A stretch of 64,000 nt of DNA from Nevskia sp. (GCA_021732745.1 JAKFUK010000001.1:1128931-1192930); one strand, 5' to 3'; shown: positions 25,112 through 34,831, counted from the first letter of the stretch. Notes: generated from the letters alone by a model not told the origin. Numbers and translations are program-made.

Positions 25112-25644
25112 AGCGCCGCAGACCATCCTCATGGCGCGGCTTGATCCTCGCCGCGCTGGCAGCCAGCCCACTGGCCTGTTCCGCCGGCAATCAGCCAGTA
25201 GCGGCGACAACACTGTGCGATGCCGCCGATCAGGCGTATTTCGCTTGCAAGACCGCGTCCGGTCGATTGATCAATCTGTGCGGTCAGTACCCGCAACGCT
25301 TGCAATACCTATATGGCCGGCCGGGGCGGCTGGAACTGGCTTATCCCGAAGCAGCGGCCGGTGGCCCGGAAAAACTGAGCTACGCGCACTACGTCCGCCC
25401 GGACACCGACTACACCGAAATCGGCTTCGCGCGCGGCGAGATCGCTTACGCCGTGTTCGACTATCGTGAAGGCAGCGGCCGGACAGCGGGGGTCGCCGTC
25501 ACCCTCGCCGATGGCAGCGAACGCCGCTTCGAATGCGCGACTCCGATCGAGAGCCAACTCCAGATCTGGTCTGGAGTGCTGCGCTGCGATCCCGATAACG
25601 CGCTGACCGGCGGGCAATGTCCGGCTCCGTCAAAACAGGATTGA
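25108..25644 (+). CDS. Secreted protein, probable immunity protein of the muramidase
   Basis: The 178-residue protein starts with a twin-Arg-containing but ordinary signal sequence (KRRRPSSWRGLILAALAASPLACS), cleaved or lipidated near residue 24. The mature part has CDAADQAYFACKTASGRLINLCG, an even spacing of Cys residues that suggests disulfides, then a beta-rich domain (LSYAHYVRPDTDYTEIGFARGEIAYAVFDY). The ATG overlaps the muramidase stop (ATGA), so the two are co-translated. A periplasmic partner fits protection against a muramidase delivered into the periplasm. The family is not recognised; the function is inferred from context. Confidence 0.8.
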   Translation: MKRRRPSSWRGLILAALAASPLACSAGNQPVAATTLCDAADQAYFACKTASGRLINLCGQYPQRLQYLYGRPGRLELAYPEAAAGGPEKLSYAHYVRPDTDYTEIGFARGEIAYAVFDYREGSGRTAGVAVTLADGSERRFECATPIESQLQIWSGVLRCDPDNALTGGQCPAPSKQD

Positions 25645-25787
25645 CGAACTTATCGTCGGCGACGCAACCAAGCGGGAGCGATCCTATTCGACCCTTCACG
25701 AGCAATTGACATCTCTCCCCGGCGTGTTGTGCGTTCTGGTCTCTGCAGCATTCCTGGATTGCTTTACCAGATCGAGCCGCGAAATAT

Positions 25788-26468
25788 TCAAGGTGGATAG
25801 AGCACGGCGGCGTCGCCAGCCGGAATCCATCCGGTCGTCGACTTGCCTTCGCGCAAGTATTCAATCTGCAGCCAGCCGTTCCGGGCCGCGAGCACACCGA
25901 CAACATCGCCCTGGACCAGATAAGCCCTGCGCCTGTTGCCCAGCGACGGGGCCGAATGAAGCGAACTCCTGGTCACCGCGACCGTGCGCAATTCAATCCA
26001 CGGTCGCACCAAGGTCTGGCTCAGTTCGACGCCATCGGTCGCGATCATCGGCAACAGCATCAGGCCGCACCCCGGATGCTCGCTGGCCTTCGGCACCTTC
26101 AGCGTCACTGCCTTGTCGCCGGACCTCATTTCGCCGGGGAAAGTCTGGTCATTCCAGGTATTGATGAGCAACACATCCTTCGCAAATCTGCCCTTCAGGA
26201 AAAAATCGCAAGTCTTGATTGCACCCTCACCCTGCGCTTCCCGGTAATAGCCAGTGATTTGGCCGTTATTGTCAACAGCCAGCAACAGCGTTTCGTAGAC
26301 ACCCGCCTGGATCGGCGGTACCGCCCCCGCCGTCCGCGCCGACAAAATGTCCGCTGGGGCGCAAAACGCGAGCGACAAGAACAGCGACAGCAGCGGCCGC
26401 GGCTGGACGAAGCCGGGGCATCGAAGCCCTCTCGCAAGCACGCTGAATACGTGGGTCGCGGTCACCAT
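25788..26468 (-). CDS. Predicted exported protein with C-terminal SH3-like domain
   Basis: The ATG at 26468 is preceded by AGGAAGAG; an upstream extension in the same frame is not needed. The 226-residue protein has an unusually long N-terminal region whose hydrophobic part (PLLSLFLSLAFCAPADIL) can serve as a signal peptide. It then has a beta-rich middle (ETLLLAVDNNGQITGYYREAQG) and a C-terminal bacterial SH3-like segment (VQGDVVGVLAARNGWLQIEYL, GWIPAGDAAVL). It lies 28 bases after the TPR-methyltransferase gene and two genes after the PI-PLC-like gene, and converges on the muramidase immunity gene. It could be a periplasmic immunity protein for a neighbouring effector; this is not proven. 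Confidence 0.75.
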   Translation of the reverse strand: MVTATHVFSVLARGLRCPGFVQPRPLLSLFLSLAFCAPADILSARTAGAVPPIQAGVYETLLLAVDNNGQITGYYREAQGEGAIKTCDFFLKGRFAKDVLLINTWNDQTFPGEMRSGDKAVTLKVPKASEHPGCGLMLLPMIATDGVELSQTLVRPWIELRTVAVTRSSLHSAPSLGNRRRAYLVQGDVVGVLAARNGWLQIEYLREGKSTTGWIPAGDAAVLYPP

Positions 26469-26496
26469 AATCTCTTCCTGTGGCAACCTGCCGTCG

Positions 26497-27756
26497 TCAA
26501 GCAATCGCGGCATCCCGCCGTCTCGCAACAACGACCCAGCCCATTACAAAAGCCTCCATTTCCTTGCGCAGAGCTTCCTGCCTCCATGAGATAGCAACGA
26601 GCCCGGCTATCGCCAGCGCGTGCTCTATGTGTCGACGCGAGTGCTGATAGCGGCCGCTCGGTGTCAGTCGTACAAGATTCTCGTCCTCTGGCATCGCTTC
26701 GAGCGTGAAACCCACCAGTCCGCCGGGCCGCAAGGACTGCGCCGCGCACACAAGTACTGCTCTCAAATCACCGAAATAGACAAGCGTGTCGGCTGACACC
26801 ACCAAATCCCATGTGTTTCGATGCCCCGCAAGGAATCCACTCAGCTCGGCCACTTCGAGCCGATTGTAACCACGATCCGAAGCACGCTTAATCATGCTGT
26901 TCGACAGATCGACGCCCACCAGTTCGCGCGCGTGTTCGCGCAGCAAAGGTCCGCAAAGTCCGGTACCGCAGCCTGCATCAAGGATTTCGAGGCTGCGCGC
27001 CGGCGGCCCGAGGTGAGGCAGCAAGGCGTCCACCAATCGCTGCGGTGCGACATAGTCGAGACGATCGACCAGCACCGTATCGAAGCTGGCTGCAAATCGG
27101 TCGAAGGTTTCGCGTACATATTCATCGCTGGCGCGCAGCGGCATCGCCTCACCGCCGCAAGCCGCAAGCAAGTGCCGCGCAATCGCCGACTTCGGCTCCA
27201 TCTCCAGCCATTCGCGATACACCACAGCCGCATCGTCGCGACGGTTCTGCATGTAAAACAGCGCGCCCAGATTGCGCCTGGTTCCGTGACTCGACGGGTC
27301 AACCATCAACAGCGCCCGGAAACACTGCGCCGCCTTGTCGAGTTCTCCCATCGACTGCAACACCAGCGCCATGTTGTGCCACGCTTCAGCGTGCCGGGGG
27401 GCTCTCGCAAGCACTTGCTCGTAGCATCTGCGCGCTTCGGGCAACTCGTCGCGAATCTTGTGGAGGTTGCCTAGGCTGTTCCAGGCGTCGACATACGCCG
27501 GTGCCTGTTCGAGCGCACGCCTGACCAATGCGATGGCTTCCTCGAAGCGCTCCTGACGGGCACGCAACACGCCGAGAAAATGCAGGGCGTCCGCATTGAC
27601 CGGATCGACGGCGAGCACGCCGAGATAAGCCTCTTCCGCCTCACTTAAGGCACCAGCCTTGTGGAGCGCATTGGCCTGCTGGACGCGCTCCGCGAGGCGA
27701 AGCGCCGTCGCATTCAGCAACACAGATAACGACGCACGAGAAGCCGGGCTCTTCAT
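26497..27756 (-). CDS. TPR-repeat protein with C-terminal SAM-dependent methyltransferase domain
   Basis: The 419-residue protein has about five tetratricopeptide repeats in residues 15-200 (ALHKAGALSEAEEAYLGVLAV, AWNSLGNLHKIRDELPEA, AWHNMALVLQSMGELDKAAQ). A class I methyltransferase domain follows from about 235: LEILDAGCGTGLCGPLL is the SAM-binding motif I, ELVGVDLSNSMI is motif II, and LVVSADTLVYFGDL and LRPGGLVGFTLE complete the fold. It lies between a PI-PLC-like gene and a secreted SH3-like gene within the T6SS locus, all in one direction. The methyl acceptor is unknown. Its presence in a secretion locus suggests modification of a cargo or apparatus protein, which is speculative. Confidence 0.85.
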   Translation of the reverse strand: MKSPASRASLSVLLNATALRLAERVQQANALHKAGALSEAEEAYLGVLAVDPVNADALHFLGVLRARQERFEEAIALVRRALEQAPAYVDAWNSLGNLHKIRDELPEARRCYEQVLARAPRHAEAWHNMALVLQSMGELDKAAQCFRALLMVDPSSHGTRRNLGALFYMQNRRDDAAVVYREWLEMEPKSAIARHLLAACGGEAMPLRASDEYVRETFDRFAASFDTVLVDRLDYVAPQRLVDALLPHLGPPARSLEILDAGCGTGLCGPLLREHARELVGVDLSNSMIKRASDRGYNRLEVAELSGFLAGHRNTWDLVVSADTLVYFGDLRAVLVCAAQSLRPGGLVGFTLEAMPEDENLVRLTPSGRYQHSRRHIEHALAIAGLVAISWRQEALRKEMEAFVMGWVVVARRRDAAIA

Positions 27757-27819
27757 CGAGCTAGAGGCTCAAATCGGCTGGTCGCTGCGCTCAACTCGGT
27801 CAACCGTTGGCAGAGGTAG

Positions 27820-28959
27820 TCAACGCAAGCGAGAAGCGGTCTCTTGTTCCTTTCGCAACTTGTCGACGATATCAGGACGTTGCCGGTCAATCATCCGGTC
27901 GAGGTCCTGCGGCGTCACTCCGTTCAGGCCATAGATCGTGTTGCAGCGTTGACGATTCGAGAAATCCATCATGACGATGTTCGGCATGAATGCCTTGAGC
28001 ATGTTGCCGTGGTTCATGTTGAGCACCTCTAGCAGATTCTGCTTGTGCCCTAGCTGGTTCCGAATCGATCCTTCCAGCCCCGATGTCCATGTGTTGATAA
28101 GAGCCGACTGACTACCGTTGGTCCACATCGTATCGTTGCGATTACGAATGTTTGCGAACAGTCCAGTTGTTGTCCAATACATCATGCCAACTACCGCCGG
28201 ATCGGCAGATCCACCTCCGCTTTCCATCAGCTTGCGCTGCTTTCGAGTATTATCATCCACCTTTGAAGTACTGCTGAATTTTCCGAAGTACTGAAGACCG
28301 TTGCCAGCCATGTCATAGCTGTCACATTTCTTCGTTTCCGCGTTATACAGCTCCTTGAATGGCAAGAAGCCCCAGTCAGTATCGGCTACATTCCTGATGT
28401 CGAGAACTCCTTTCTGCTCGAACTCAGCGAGGATCGCAGGCGGAAACAAGGTAATGACCTTCCCAGCCAGGCTACCAACGGTAGCAGTATTCAAGTTCCG
28501 GAAGCCCCAGTTGGGCTTGTACTGATCGTTGCCGAGAATATTCTTGCATAGTGTAAAAATATTCGGCCAACCAAAGGACTTCGAGAACTTGAGAATCAGA
28601 AATTCGCTTGGATACTGCGTCACGTACCTCTGGGCATCCATCAAGATTTGCTGGAGGCTTCCGCCCCAGCCACCGAATTTGCCCATGCTTTGCGTTGTAT
28701 TCTTCTTGCCACCGATCAGCTTTTGATCGAGGTGAAAAGCTTTGGAGACGTTGACCGTAGTACCGTCATTCATCCGAATCGCCTGCACCGCAATCCGGAT
28801 ATCGAAGAATCTGATGCCTGCCATAGCCTGCTCGAAAATGTTGAGCGCCTGCGTCTGAACGTTATCCTTCGCATACATGTAGATGCCACCATCGTGACTG
28901 CCAGGAATGACAATCTCGTTCAGTTTTCTGTTTGCGTAGCCAACAAGTCTTGCAGTCAT
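27820..28959 (-). CDS. PI-PLC X-domain-like phosphodiesterase, candidate T6SS lipid-degrading effector
   Basis: The ATG at 28959 has an AGGAGG site; an upstream in-frame start is weaker. In the 379-residue protein the N-terminal half has the PI-PLC X signature: IVIPGSHDGG (His22, Asp23), AGIRFFDIRI (Arg50, Asp53), KAFHLDQ (His76), then a LQQILMDAQRYVTQYPSEFLILKFS helix-strand. The two His residues fit the acid/base pair of bacterial phosphatidylinositol phospholipases C. There is no signal peptide. Base composition is visibly poorer in G+C than in the flanking tss genes, suggesting recent acquisition. It follows clpV by about 120 bases in the same direction. Transport by the T6SS is inferred from location. 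Confidence 0.8.
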   Translation of the reverse strand: MTARLVGYANRKLNEIVIPGSHDGGIYMYAKDNVQTQALNIFEQAMAGIRFFDIRIAVQAIRMNDGTTVNVSKAFHLDQKLIGGKKNTTQSMGKFGGWGGSLQQILMDAQRYVTQYPSEFLILKFSKSFGWPNIFTLCKNILGNDQYKPNWGFRNLNTATVGSLAGKVITLFPPAILAEFEQKGVLDIRNVADTDWGFLPFKELYNAETKKCDSYDMAGNGLQYFGKFSSTSKVDDNTRKQRKLMESGGGSADPAVVGMMYWTTTGLFANIRNRNDTMWTNGSQSALINTWTSGLEGSIRNQLGHKQNLLEVLNMNHGNMLKAFMPNIVMMDFSNRQRCNTIYGLNGVTPQDLDRMIDRQRPDIVDKLRKEQETASRLR

Positions 28960-29080
28960 GACCTTCCTCCTAATGGTTTCAGACATCCACCCAAAGTCCA
29001 GAAATCAAACTCAACCTAACTGCTCCCGAAATTTTTCAGCAGAGCGATATTCGAGAGCCGAATAGAAAACTCGCTCCGAT

Positions 29081-31810
29081 TCAGAATACGAACTGGAACT
29101 CGCCCTCAACAGCAGACACAGTAACGCGTTCGATCGCCTTCCCCTCCATCATTCTATTCAGGAACTCTCGGCTGATATCCGGCAACATCGAGTTGGTCAA
29201 GATCGCATCGATCATGCGTCCTCCTGATTCGCTTTCCGTGCAGCGGGAAACAATCAGTTTGACAACGTCTTCCTCATATACGAATGGAATCTTGTATCGC
29301 GCTTCGATTCTTTTCTTGACCCTGTTCAACTGCAGCACAACAATCTTGCCGAGCATCTCATCCGACAACGGGTAGTACGGGATCGTCACAAGTCGGCCAA
29401 GCAATGCTGGCGGGAAGATCTTCAGCAGTGGCTCGCGCAGCGCCTTGGCCATGCCCTCAGGGTCAGGCATCAGTTCCGGGTCCTTGCACAGGCCGGCGAT
29501 CAGATCGGTGCCGGCGTTGGTGGTCAGCAGGATCAGCGTGTTCTTGAAGTCGATCGAACGGCCTTCGCCGTCTTCCATGAAACCCTTGTCGAAGACTTGG
29601 AAGAACAGTTCGTGCACGTCAGGGTGGGCTTTCTCGACTTCATCGAGCAGCACCACTGAGTACGGCTTGCGACGCACGGCTTCGGTCAGCACGCCGCCTT
29701 CGCCGTAGCCGACATAGCCGGGAGGTGCGCCCTTCAGTGACGAGACCGTGTGCGCTTCCTGGTACTCGCTCATGTTGATGACGATCATGTTCTGCTCGCC
29801 GCCGTACAGGGCTTCGGCAAGGGCGATCGCGGTTTCAGTCTTGCCGACGCCCGAGGTGCCGGCCAGCATGAACACGCCGATCGGCTTTTGCGGATTGTCG
29901 AGGCCGGCGCGCGAGGTCTGGATGCGCTTGGAGATCATCTCCATCGCGTGGTCCTGGCCGATGACCCTCTGGCCCAGCAGCAACGGCAGCTTGAGGATGG
30001 TCTCGATTTCGTTGCGCGCCATGCGGCCGACCGGGATGCCGGTCCAGTTGCCGACGACACTGGCAACCGCCTGGTAGTCGACTGTCGGCAGCATCAGCGG
30101 GCTTTCGCCCTGAACCTCGACCAGCTTCGCCTGCACTTCCTTCAGCTTGGCAAGCGTTTCGGCGCGCTCGTCATCGGTCAATGCAACGGCTGCGGCTGTC
30201 TCTGATCCGACCTTGCCGGCCTCCGCTTCAAGCTTCGAGCCGGTGCCTTCTACCGGCTTGCCACCGAGACGCAGCTTCGCCCGCAAGTCCAGCATTTCAG
30301 TGACCAGGGTCTTTTCCTGCTCCCAGCGTGCTTCCAGCGCCGCGAGACGGGCTTTCTCATCGGCAAGGTGTCCGCTGGCCTCCACTTCGCGTTCGCCAAC
30401 GTCGATGCCGATAGCCTTCTCCCGGCCGATGATGCCGAGTTCGGTATTCAGGGAATCAATGCGCTTGCGGCTGTCATCCACTTCCGCAGGGGTTGCGTGC
30501 AGGCTGACCGCGACTCTCGCGCAGGCAGTGTCGAGCAGGCTGACCGACTTGTCCGGCAACTGGCGCGACGGGATATAGCGGGCGGACAGCTTGACCGCCG
30601 CCTCCAGCGCTTCATCGAGAATCTGCGCCTTGTGGTGCTTCTCCATGGTGCTGGCCACACCACGCATCATGAGAATGGCCTTCTTCTCGTCCGGTTCGTC
30701 GACGGTGACGGTCTGGAAGCGGCGGGTCAGCGCCGGGTCCTTTTCGATGTGCTTCTTGTATTCCGCGAAGGTGGTAGCACCGACGGTACGCAAGGTGCCG
30801 CGCGCCAGCGCCGGCTTCAGCAGGTTAGCAGCATCTCCGGTGCCGGCAGCGCCACCGGCACCGACCAGCGTATGGGTTTCATCGACGAACAGGATAATCG
30901 GCTTCGGGCTGGCCTGGACTTCCTCAATCACCGAACGCAGCCGCTGTTCGAACTCGCCCTTCATGCTGGCACCGGCCTGCAGCAGACCGACATCGAGCGC
31001 CAGTAGCTGCACGTCCTTCAGGCTCGGCGGCACGTCGCCGCGGGCGATGCGCTGCGCAAAGCCTTCGACCACCGCCGTCTTGCCGACACCCGCCTCGCCG
31101 ACCAGAATCGGATTGTTCTGACGACGACGCATCAGAATGTCGATGACCTGACGAATCTCGTCGTCACGGCCGACGATCGGGTCCATCTTGCCGCTGCGAG
31201 CTTGTTCGGTGAGATCGGTGGTGAACTTCTTCAGCGCTTCCTGCTTGCCCATCTGCGCGGGTGCCATCGCACCGCTGGCTTCGCCCGGAACGGCCCCGCC
31301 CATCTGGAAACCGTCAGATGCGCTCTGCCCTTCTTCAGGCGAGCCGCTGACCACTTCGCGGAATTTCTCGGAGAGCGCCTCCGGCTTCAGCTTGTCGAAC
31401 TCGGCGGAAATGTTGACCAGCTTGGCCTTCAAGGCACGCATGCGAACGATGCCGACCATCAAGTAGCCGGTGCGGACCTGCGCTTCACCGAAGGCCAGCG
31501 TGGCGTACAGCCAGCCTTCCTTGACCGCTTCCTCCACATCGCTGGACAGATCGGAAATGGACGATGAGCCGCGCGGCAGACGATCAAGGCAATCGACGAT
31601 ATCCGCCGAAAGCTTCGCGGGATTCAGATTGAACTGCTTGATGATCCGGTGCAGATCGGAGTCCGGCAACTGGAGTATCTGATGAATCCAGTGAACGAGC
31701 TCGACGTAGGGATTGCCCCGCATCTTGCAGAAGACGGTGGCGCTCTCGATGCCCCGGTAGGCGATCTTGTTGAGTTTGCCGAACAGCGCACTACGACTGA
31801 TTTCCGCCAT
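29081..31810 (-). CDS. clpV: T6SS sheath-recycling AAA+ ATPase ClpV (TssH)
   Basis: I choose the ATG at 31810 (MAEISRSALFGKLNKIAYRG), which matches the start of ClpV proteins and has AGGAG upstream; a longer frame adds only noise. The 909-residue protein has the ClpV N-terminal domain. AAA+ module 1 has Walker A VGEAGVGKTA and Walker B ILFVDETHTLVGAGG, and a coiled middle domain follows. Module 2 has Walker A AGTSGVGKTE and Walker B VVLLDEVEKAHPDV, with a ClpB-type C-terminus. It disassembles contracted TssBC sheaths. The gap of 133 bases to tssG is longer than elsewhere in the operon and may contain a promoter. Confidence 0.97.
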   Translation of the reverse strand: MAEISRSALFGKLNKIAYRGIESATVFCKMRGNPYVELVHWIHQILQLPDSDLHRIIKQFNLNPAKLSADIVDCLDRLPRGSSSISDLSSDVEEAVKEGWLYATLAFGEAQVRTGYLMVGIVRMRALKAKLVNISAEFDKLKPEALSEKFREVVSGSPEEGQSASDGFQMGGAVPGEASGAMAPAQMGKQEALKKFTTDLTEQARSGKMDPIVGRDDEIRQVIDILMRRRQNNPILVGEAGVGKTAVVEGFAQRIARGDVPPSLKDVQLLALDVGLLQAGASMKGEFEQRLRSVIEEVQASPKPIILFVDETHTLVGAGGAAGTGDAANLLKPALARGTLRTVGATTFAEYKKHIEKDPALTRRFQTVTVDEPDEKKAILMMRGVASTMEKHHKAQILDEALEAAVKLSARYIPSRQLPDKSVSLLDTACARVAVSLHATPAEVDDSRKRIDSLNTELGIIGREKAIGIDVGEREVEASGHLADEKARLAALEARWEQEKTLVTEMLDLRAKLRLGGKPVEGTGSKLEAEAGKVGSETAAAVALTDDERAETLAKLKEVQAKLVEVQGESPLMLPTVDYQAVASVVGNWTGIPVGRMARNEIETILKLPLLLGQRVIGQDHAMEMISKRIQTSRAGLDNPQKPIGVFMLAGTSGVGKTETAIALAEALYGGEQNMIVINMSEYQEAHTVSSLKGAPPGYVGYGEGGVLTEAVRRKPYSVVLLDEVEKAHPDVHELFFQVFDKGFMEDGEGRSIDFKNTLILLTTNAGTDLIAGLCKDPELMPDPEGMAKALREPLLKIFPPALLGRLVTIPYYPLSDEMLGKIVVLQLNRVKKRIEARYKIPFVYEEDVVKLIVSRCTESESGGRMIDAILTNSMLPDISREFLNRMMEGKAIERVTVSAVEGEFQFVF

Positions 31811-31943
31811 GACCGAGCTACTCCTGTCGTTATAGTTTGATGCTGCACACCCCGAGGGCCGCTGTCCGGTCGGACCACGGCACCGCACTGCTGACTATCC
31901 ACATCGTCCACCCTCGTTTGGCGAGCCCAGGTCAGCGCTCACA

Positions 31944-32981
31944 TCAACCGACCGGTTTCAGAATCACGTTTTCCTGATCATCAATGGCCGGCTGGGGCGG
32001 CGCCATCCAGGTGGTCAGCCCGAGCTGACCGGCTTTGCCCAGCTTCACGGCCGGCACGTATTCCTTCTTCAACACCAGTTGCAGGTCCCAGGCTTTTTCG
32101 TCGCCGACATAGCTTCGGACCGCCGCCACCAGTTGCTTCAAGGCTTCGCCGCCGGGCAGGAACTTGTTGAATTCGCGGCGCGTCAGCGGACCCACACGAA
32201 TCCGAAAACGCTGCTGTCCACCCCAGACGTACTCGCCAATCACCGTGGTGCGGCCCAGACTCGAAAGCTCGGCACTGCCACCGAGTGCCATATGTGATTG
32301 CGCTGGAAGCCGCATCCATTCGGTCACGAAGTCGATGACACCGACCGGCACATGAAAGAACTGGCCGAGCAAGGCCATCAGACCTTCGCTGTTGCGCGCG
32401 GGCGACAACAACCTGCCAACGTAATGCCGAAGGTGATGATCCGGCAGCGCGCCCCGTTGCTCGAGACCGCCGCTGGACAAGCCGACCAGCGCACCCACGT
32501 AGTGCCCAAAACGGTCTTCGCTCGGGCGATCGAACTGCACGGTCGGTTGACTGTCGGCCCAGGCACGGTGAAACAGACTGAGCATCCGGTGATGAAACAC
32601 ATCGGAAAACGCGGTGAATGTCGTGTCGCGCTCGTTGCGCGTGCGTTCCATCGCGTATTCGGTGAGATGCAGGGGCAGCGGGCCATTCGGTCCAAACAGG
32701 CCGAAAAACAAGCCCTGCATCTTCGCTGGACGGCCTTCCGTTCCTGGGCGGTAGCGATCAATGGCGCGTGGCGCGAAGCGCAATGACGGGGTCTGGCAGA
32801 GGCGAACGAAATCCTCGGCTGCACGTGTCGAATGCCCCAGTCGAGGGCGATCCGGATTCGCACATTCCAGGCTACGGACGGCTGCAAAAAACTCGTAGCG
32901 CTCCGGGTGATCGCGGAGCGCGTTCTCGAGCGCGACGCGCTCAGCTACAGGATCTGGCGCTTGCCGAGACGGGCTGGCCAT
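31944..32981 (-). CDS. tssG: T6SS baseplate protein TssG
   Basis: The 345-residue protein shows TssG features: RYEFFAAVRSLE near the start, PRLGHSTRAAEDFVRL, FFGLFGPNGPLPLHLTEYA, and the C-terminal RIRVGPLTRREFNKFLPGG. TssG pairs with TssF and TssE in the baseplate wedge. The ATG lies inside the end of tssF, overlapping by 37 bases, so the two are translationally coupled, as is common for this pair. The protein is cytoplasmic. Confidence 0.96.
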   Translation of the reverse strand: MASPSRQAPDPVAERVALENALRDHPERYEFFAAVRSLECANPDRPRLGHSTRAAEDFVRLCQTPSLRFAPRAIDRYRPGTEGRPAKMQGLFFGLFGPNGPLPLHLTEYAMERTRNERDTTFTAFSDVFHHRMLSLFHRAWADSQPTVQFDRPSEDRFGHYVGALVGLSSGGLEQRGALPDHHLRHYVGRLLSPARNSEGLMALLGQFFHVPVGVIDFVTEWMRLPAQSHMALGGSAELSSLGRTTVIGEYVWGGQQRFRIRVGPLTRREFNKFLPGGEALKQLVAAVRSYVGDEKAWDLQLVLKKEYVPAVKLGKAGQLGLTTWMAPPQPAIDDQENVILKPVG

Positions 32982-34831
32982 CGGGCCACCTCATTGCGTT
33001 CGATCGTGCGCAGCACGGTTTCGGTGAACGAGTTTACTGACACGTAGCGGGCGAAAAACTCCTGCATCACCGCCGCCAGCAGGAAGGCACCGGTGCCCTC
33101 GAACGCAGCATCGTCACAGGTCAACGTGATCTCCAGACCACGGCCGTAGGTGATCGGCCCGGGCACTGGTACTCGGCGTACCACCGGCAGCGATTGCACC
33201 GACTTTATGCCTTCAATCTGCCGAAGACTGGCGGCATCGAACTCGTCGCAGTAGAGATTCAGCATCTCCCGGATCGCGGCGGCACCCTCGTCCTTGTCAC
33301 TTTCAACCAAGGACAGATAGTTCAGTTGCAGGTGGCTGATCAACTTCCAGGCGGCGCTGCTGTTTGCAATGGAAGCTCGCGGCTTGGTTGGCCCCGCCAC
33401 GCAGCGGATCGAAACGACGGGCGCACCGGTGTCGAGCGTGAAATCCGTCGTTGATTTGCCCACCGACATGGTCAGCGGCAGGTCGCGATTCGTGCAGTTC
33501 AACCACATGCCCAACTGCCGCAGCCGGGACGAGAATGGCGCCTCATTGCCGTCGACCAGAGCAATGAATAGTTCGTTGCCAATGTAACTGGATCGGGCTC
33601 CGTTCAGCTTCTGCTTTGCTGACAGCAAGCGCGGCTCGCGGCGGATGGTGAAATACGCCGCCTGGCGGTTATGCCAGGTCCGCTCGTCACCGCCGTAGAA
33701 CGGCATGAAGCGTTGTTCGGGCTCGACGCTATCGCCGAAGCCTTCGACATCGAACACGCTGTGAACTTCAAAATCCATTGGCCGCGTGCGATCCGCGAGC
33801 ACATGGTATTCCGGCTTGCCAGCATCAAGATGGATGCGGTCGGCACGACGCGGAAACAGGTTGATGGCCGGCGTGCAGTGCAACCTGAAATTCGCCGCTT
33901 CGACAGCGTTATGCAGGCTGCTGACACTGCGGGTCAGCAACACCACGATCTCGAATTCAGTACCGGTCAAACGCGCCAGGATGCGCCTGAGCCCGGTGAA
34001 CGACGCAAACAGGAATCGCGCCGGGCAAGCGAAATACTCCTGCAGCAGTCGATAGCCGCTGAACGAACGCCCGCCGTAAGGAATCAGCGCTTCGTCGGCT
34101 TCAAAGCCTTTCCGCGCGATTCGTGTTGCATCGCAAAATTCGCTGATCGGTGCTCCAGACAGGCTGGTGGCGCGAACCACGAACCCGACCGCATTGCCCA
34201 GCAACTGCTCGTAGAGCCGCTTCGGCAATTCGTCACCGCCGGCAATGTGCAGGGGCAGTTCGTCGATCTCCAGCATGTTCAGCGTCATGCCATCCGACAC
34301 CGACAAGCGAATCCGGATCGCCGCGCGGACATTGTGTCGGGGGGGAACCTGCACGCCAGCGGCGGCAATCGCTGCTGGCGTTTCAAGATACTTCGCACTG
34401 ACCACCGTGAGCGGCGTCAAGGTGACGGCATGCGCCGTGCGGAACTCGCAGGCTGTGCGATCATCGCGCCCGGTCAACCCCTTGAGACTGGTGTGTCTTG
34501 GCACGATCACACCTGCCGACAGGGCTGCGTCCTTGAGATCAGGTTGCAATTCCACCACCGCCATTGACGGGATCGGCGACAGGAAATGCGGATAGATCAT
34601 CTCCAGCAGATGCTGGGTGAACACTGGGAACTGCGCATCCAATTTCAGTTGAACACGGGCCGCCAGGAACGCAAAACCTTCGAGCAGACGCTCTACATAA
34701 GGATCCGCGCACTCGAATCCGTCCAGACCAAGACGCCCGGCGATCTTGGGATACTCGCGAGCGAACTCGCCGCCCATTTCCCGCACATGCTGGAGTTCGC
34801 GGTTGTAATAACGAAGCAGGCGGGGATCCAT
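32945..34831 (-). CDS. tssF: T6SS baseplate protein TssF
   Basis: The 628-residue protein has the canonical start (MDPRLLRYYNRELQHVREMGGEFAREYPKIAGRLG) and FAFLAARVQLKLDAQFPVFTQHLLEMIYP. The middle ERTW-type loop region and the GLEITLTCDD C-terminal region are also present. Length is normal. TssF is the main wedge component of the baseplate. The gene starts three bases after tssE ends and overlaps tssG at its 3' end. Confidence 0.97.
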   Translation of the reverse strand: MDPRLLRYYNRELQHVREMGGEFAREYPKIAGRLGLDGFECADPYVERLLEGFAFLAARVQLKLDAQFPVFTQHLLEMIYPHFLSPIPSMAVVELQPDLKDAALSAGVIVPRHTSLKGLTGRDDRTACEFRTAHAVTLTPLTVVSAKYLETPAAIAAAGVQVPPRHNVRAAIRIRLSVSDGMTLNMLEIDELPLHIAGGDELPKRLYEQLLGNAVGFVVRATSLSGAPISEFCDATRIARKGFEADEALIPYGGRSFSGYRLLQEYFACPARFLFASFTGLRRILARLTGTEFEIVVLLTRSVSSLHNAVEAANFRLHCTPAINLFPRRADRIHLDAGKPEYHVLADRTRPMDFEVHSVFDVEGFGDSVEPEQRFMPFYGGDERTWHNRQAAYFTIRREPRLLSAKQKLNGARSSYIGNELFIALVDGNEAPFSSRLRQLGMWLNCTNRDLPLTMSVGKSTTDFTLDTGAPVVSIRCVAGPTKPRASIANSSAAWKLISHLQLNYLSLVESDKDEGAAAIREMLNLYCDEFDAASLRQIEGIKSVQSLPVVRRVPVPGPITYGRGLEITLTCDDAAFEGTGAFLLAAVMQEFFARYVSVNSFTETVLRTIERNEVARWPARLGKRQIL

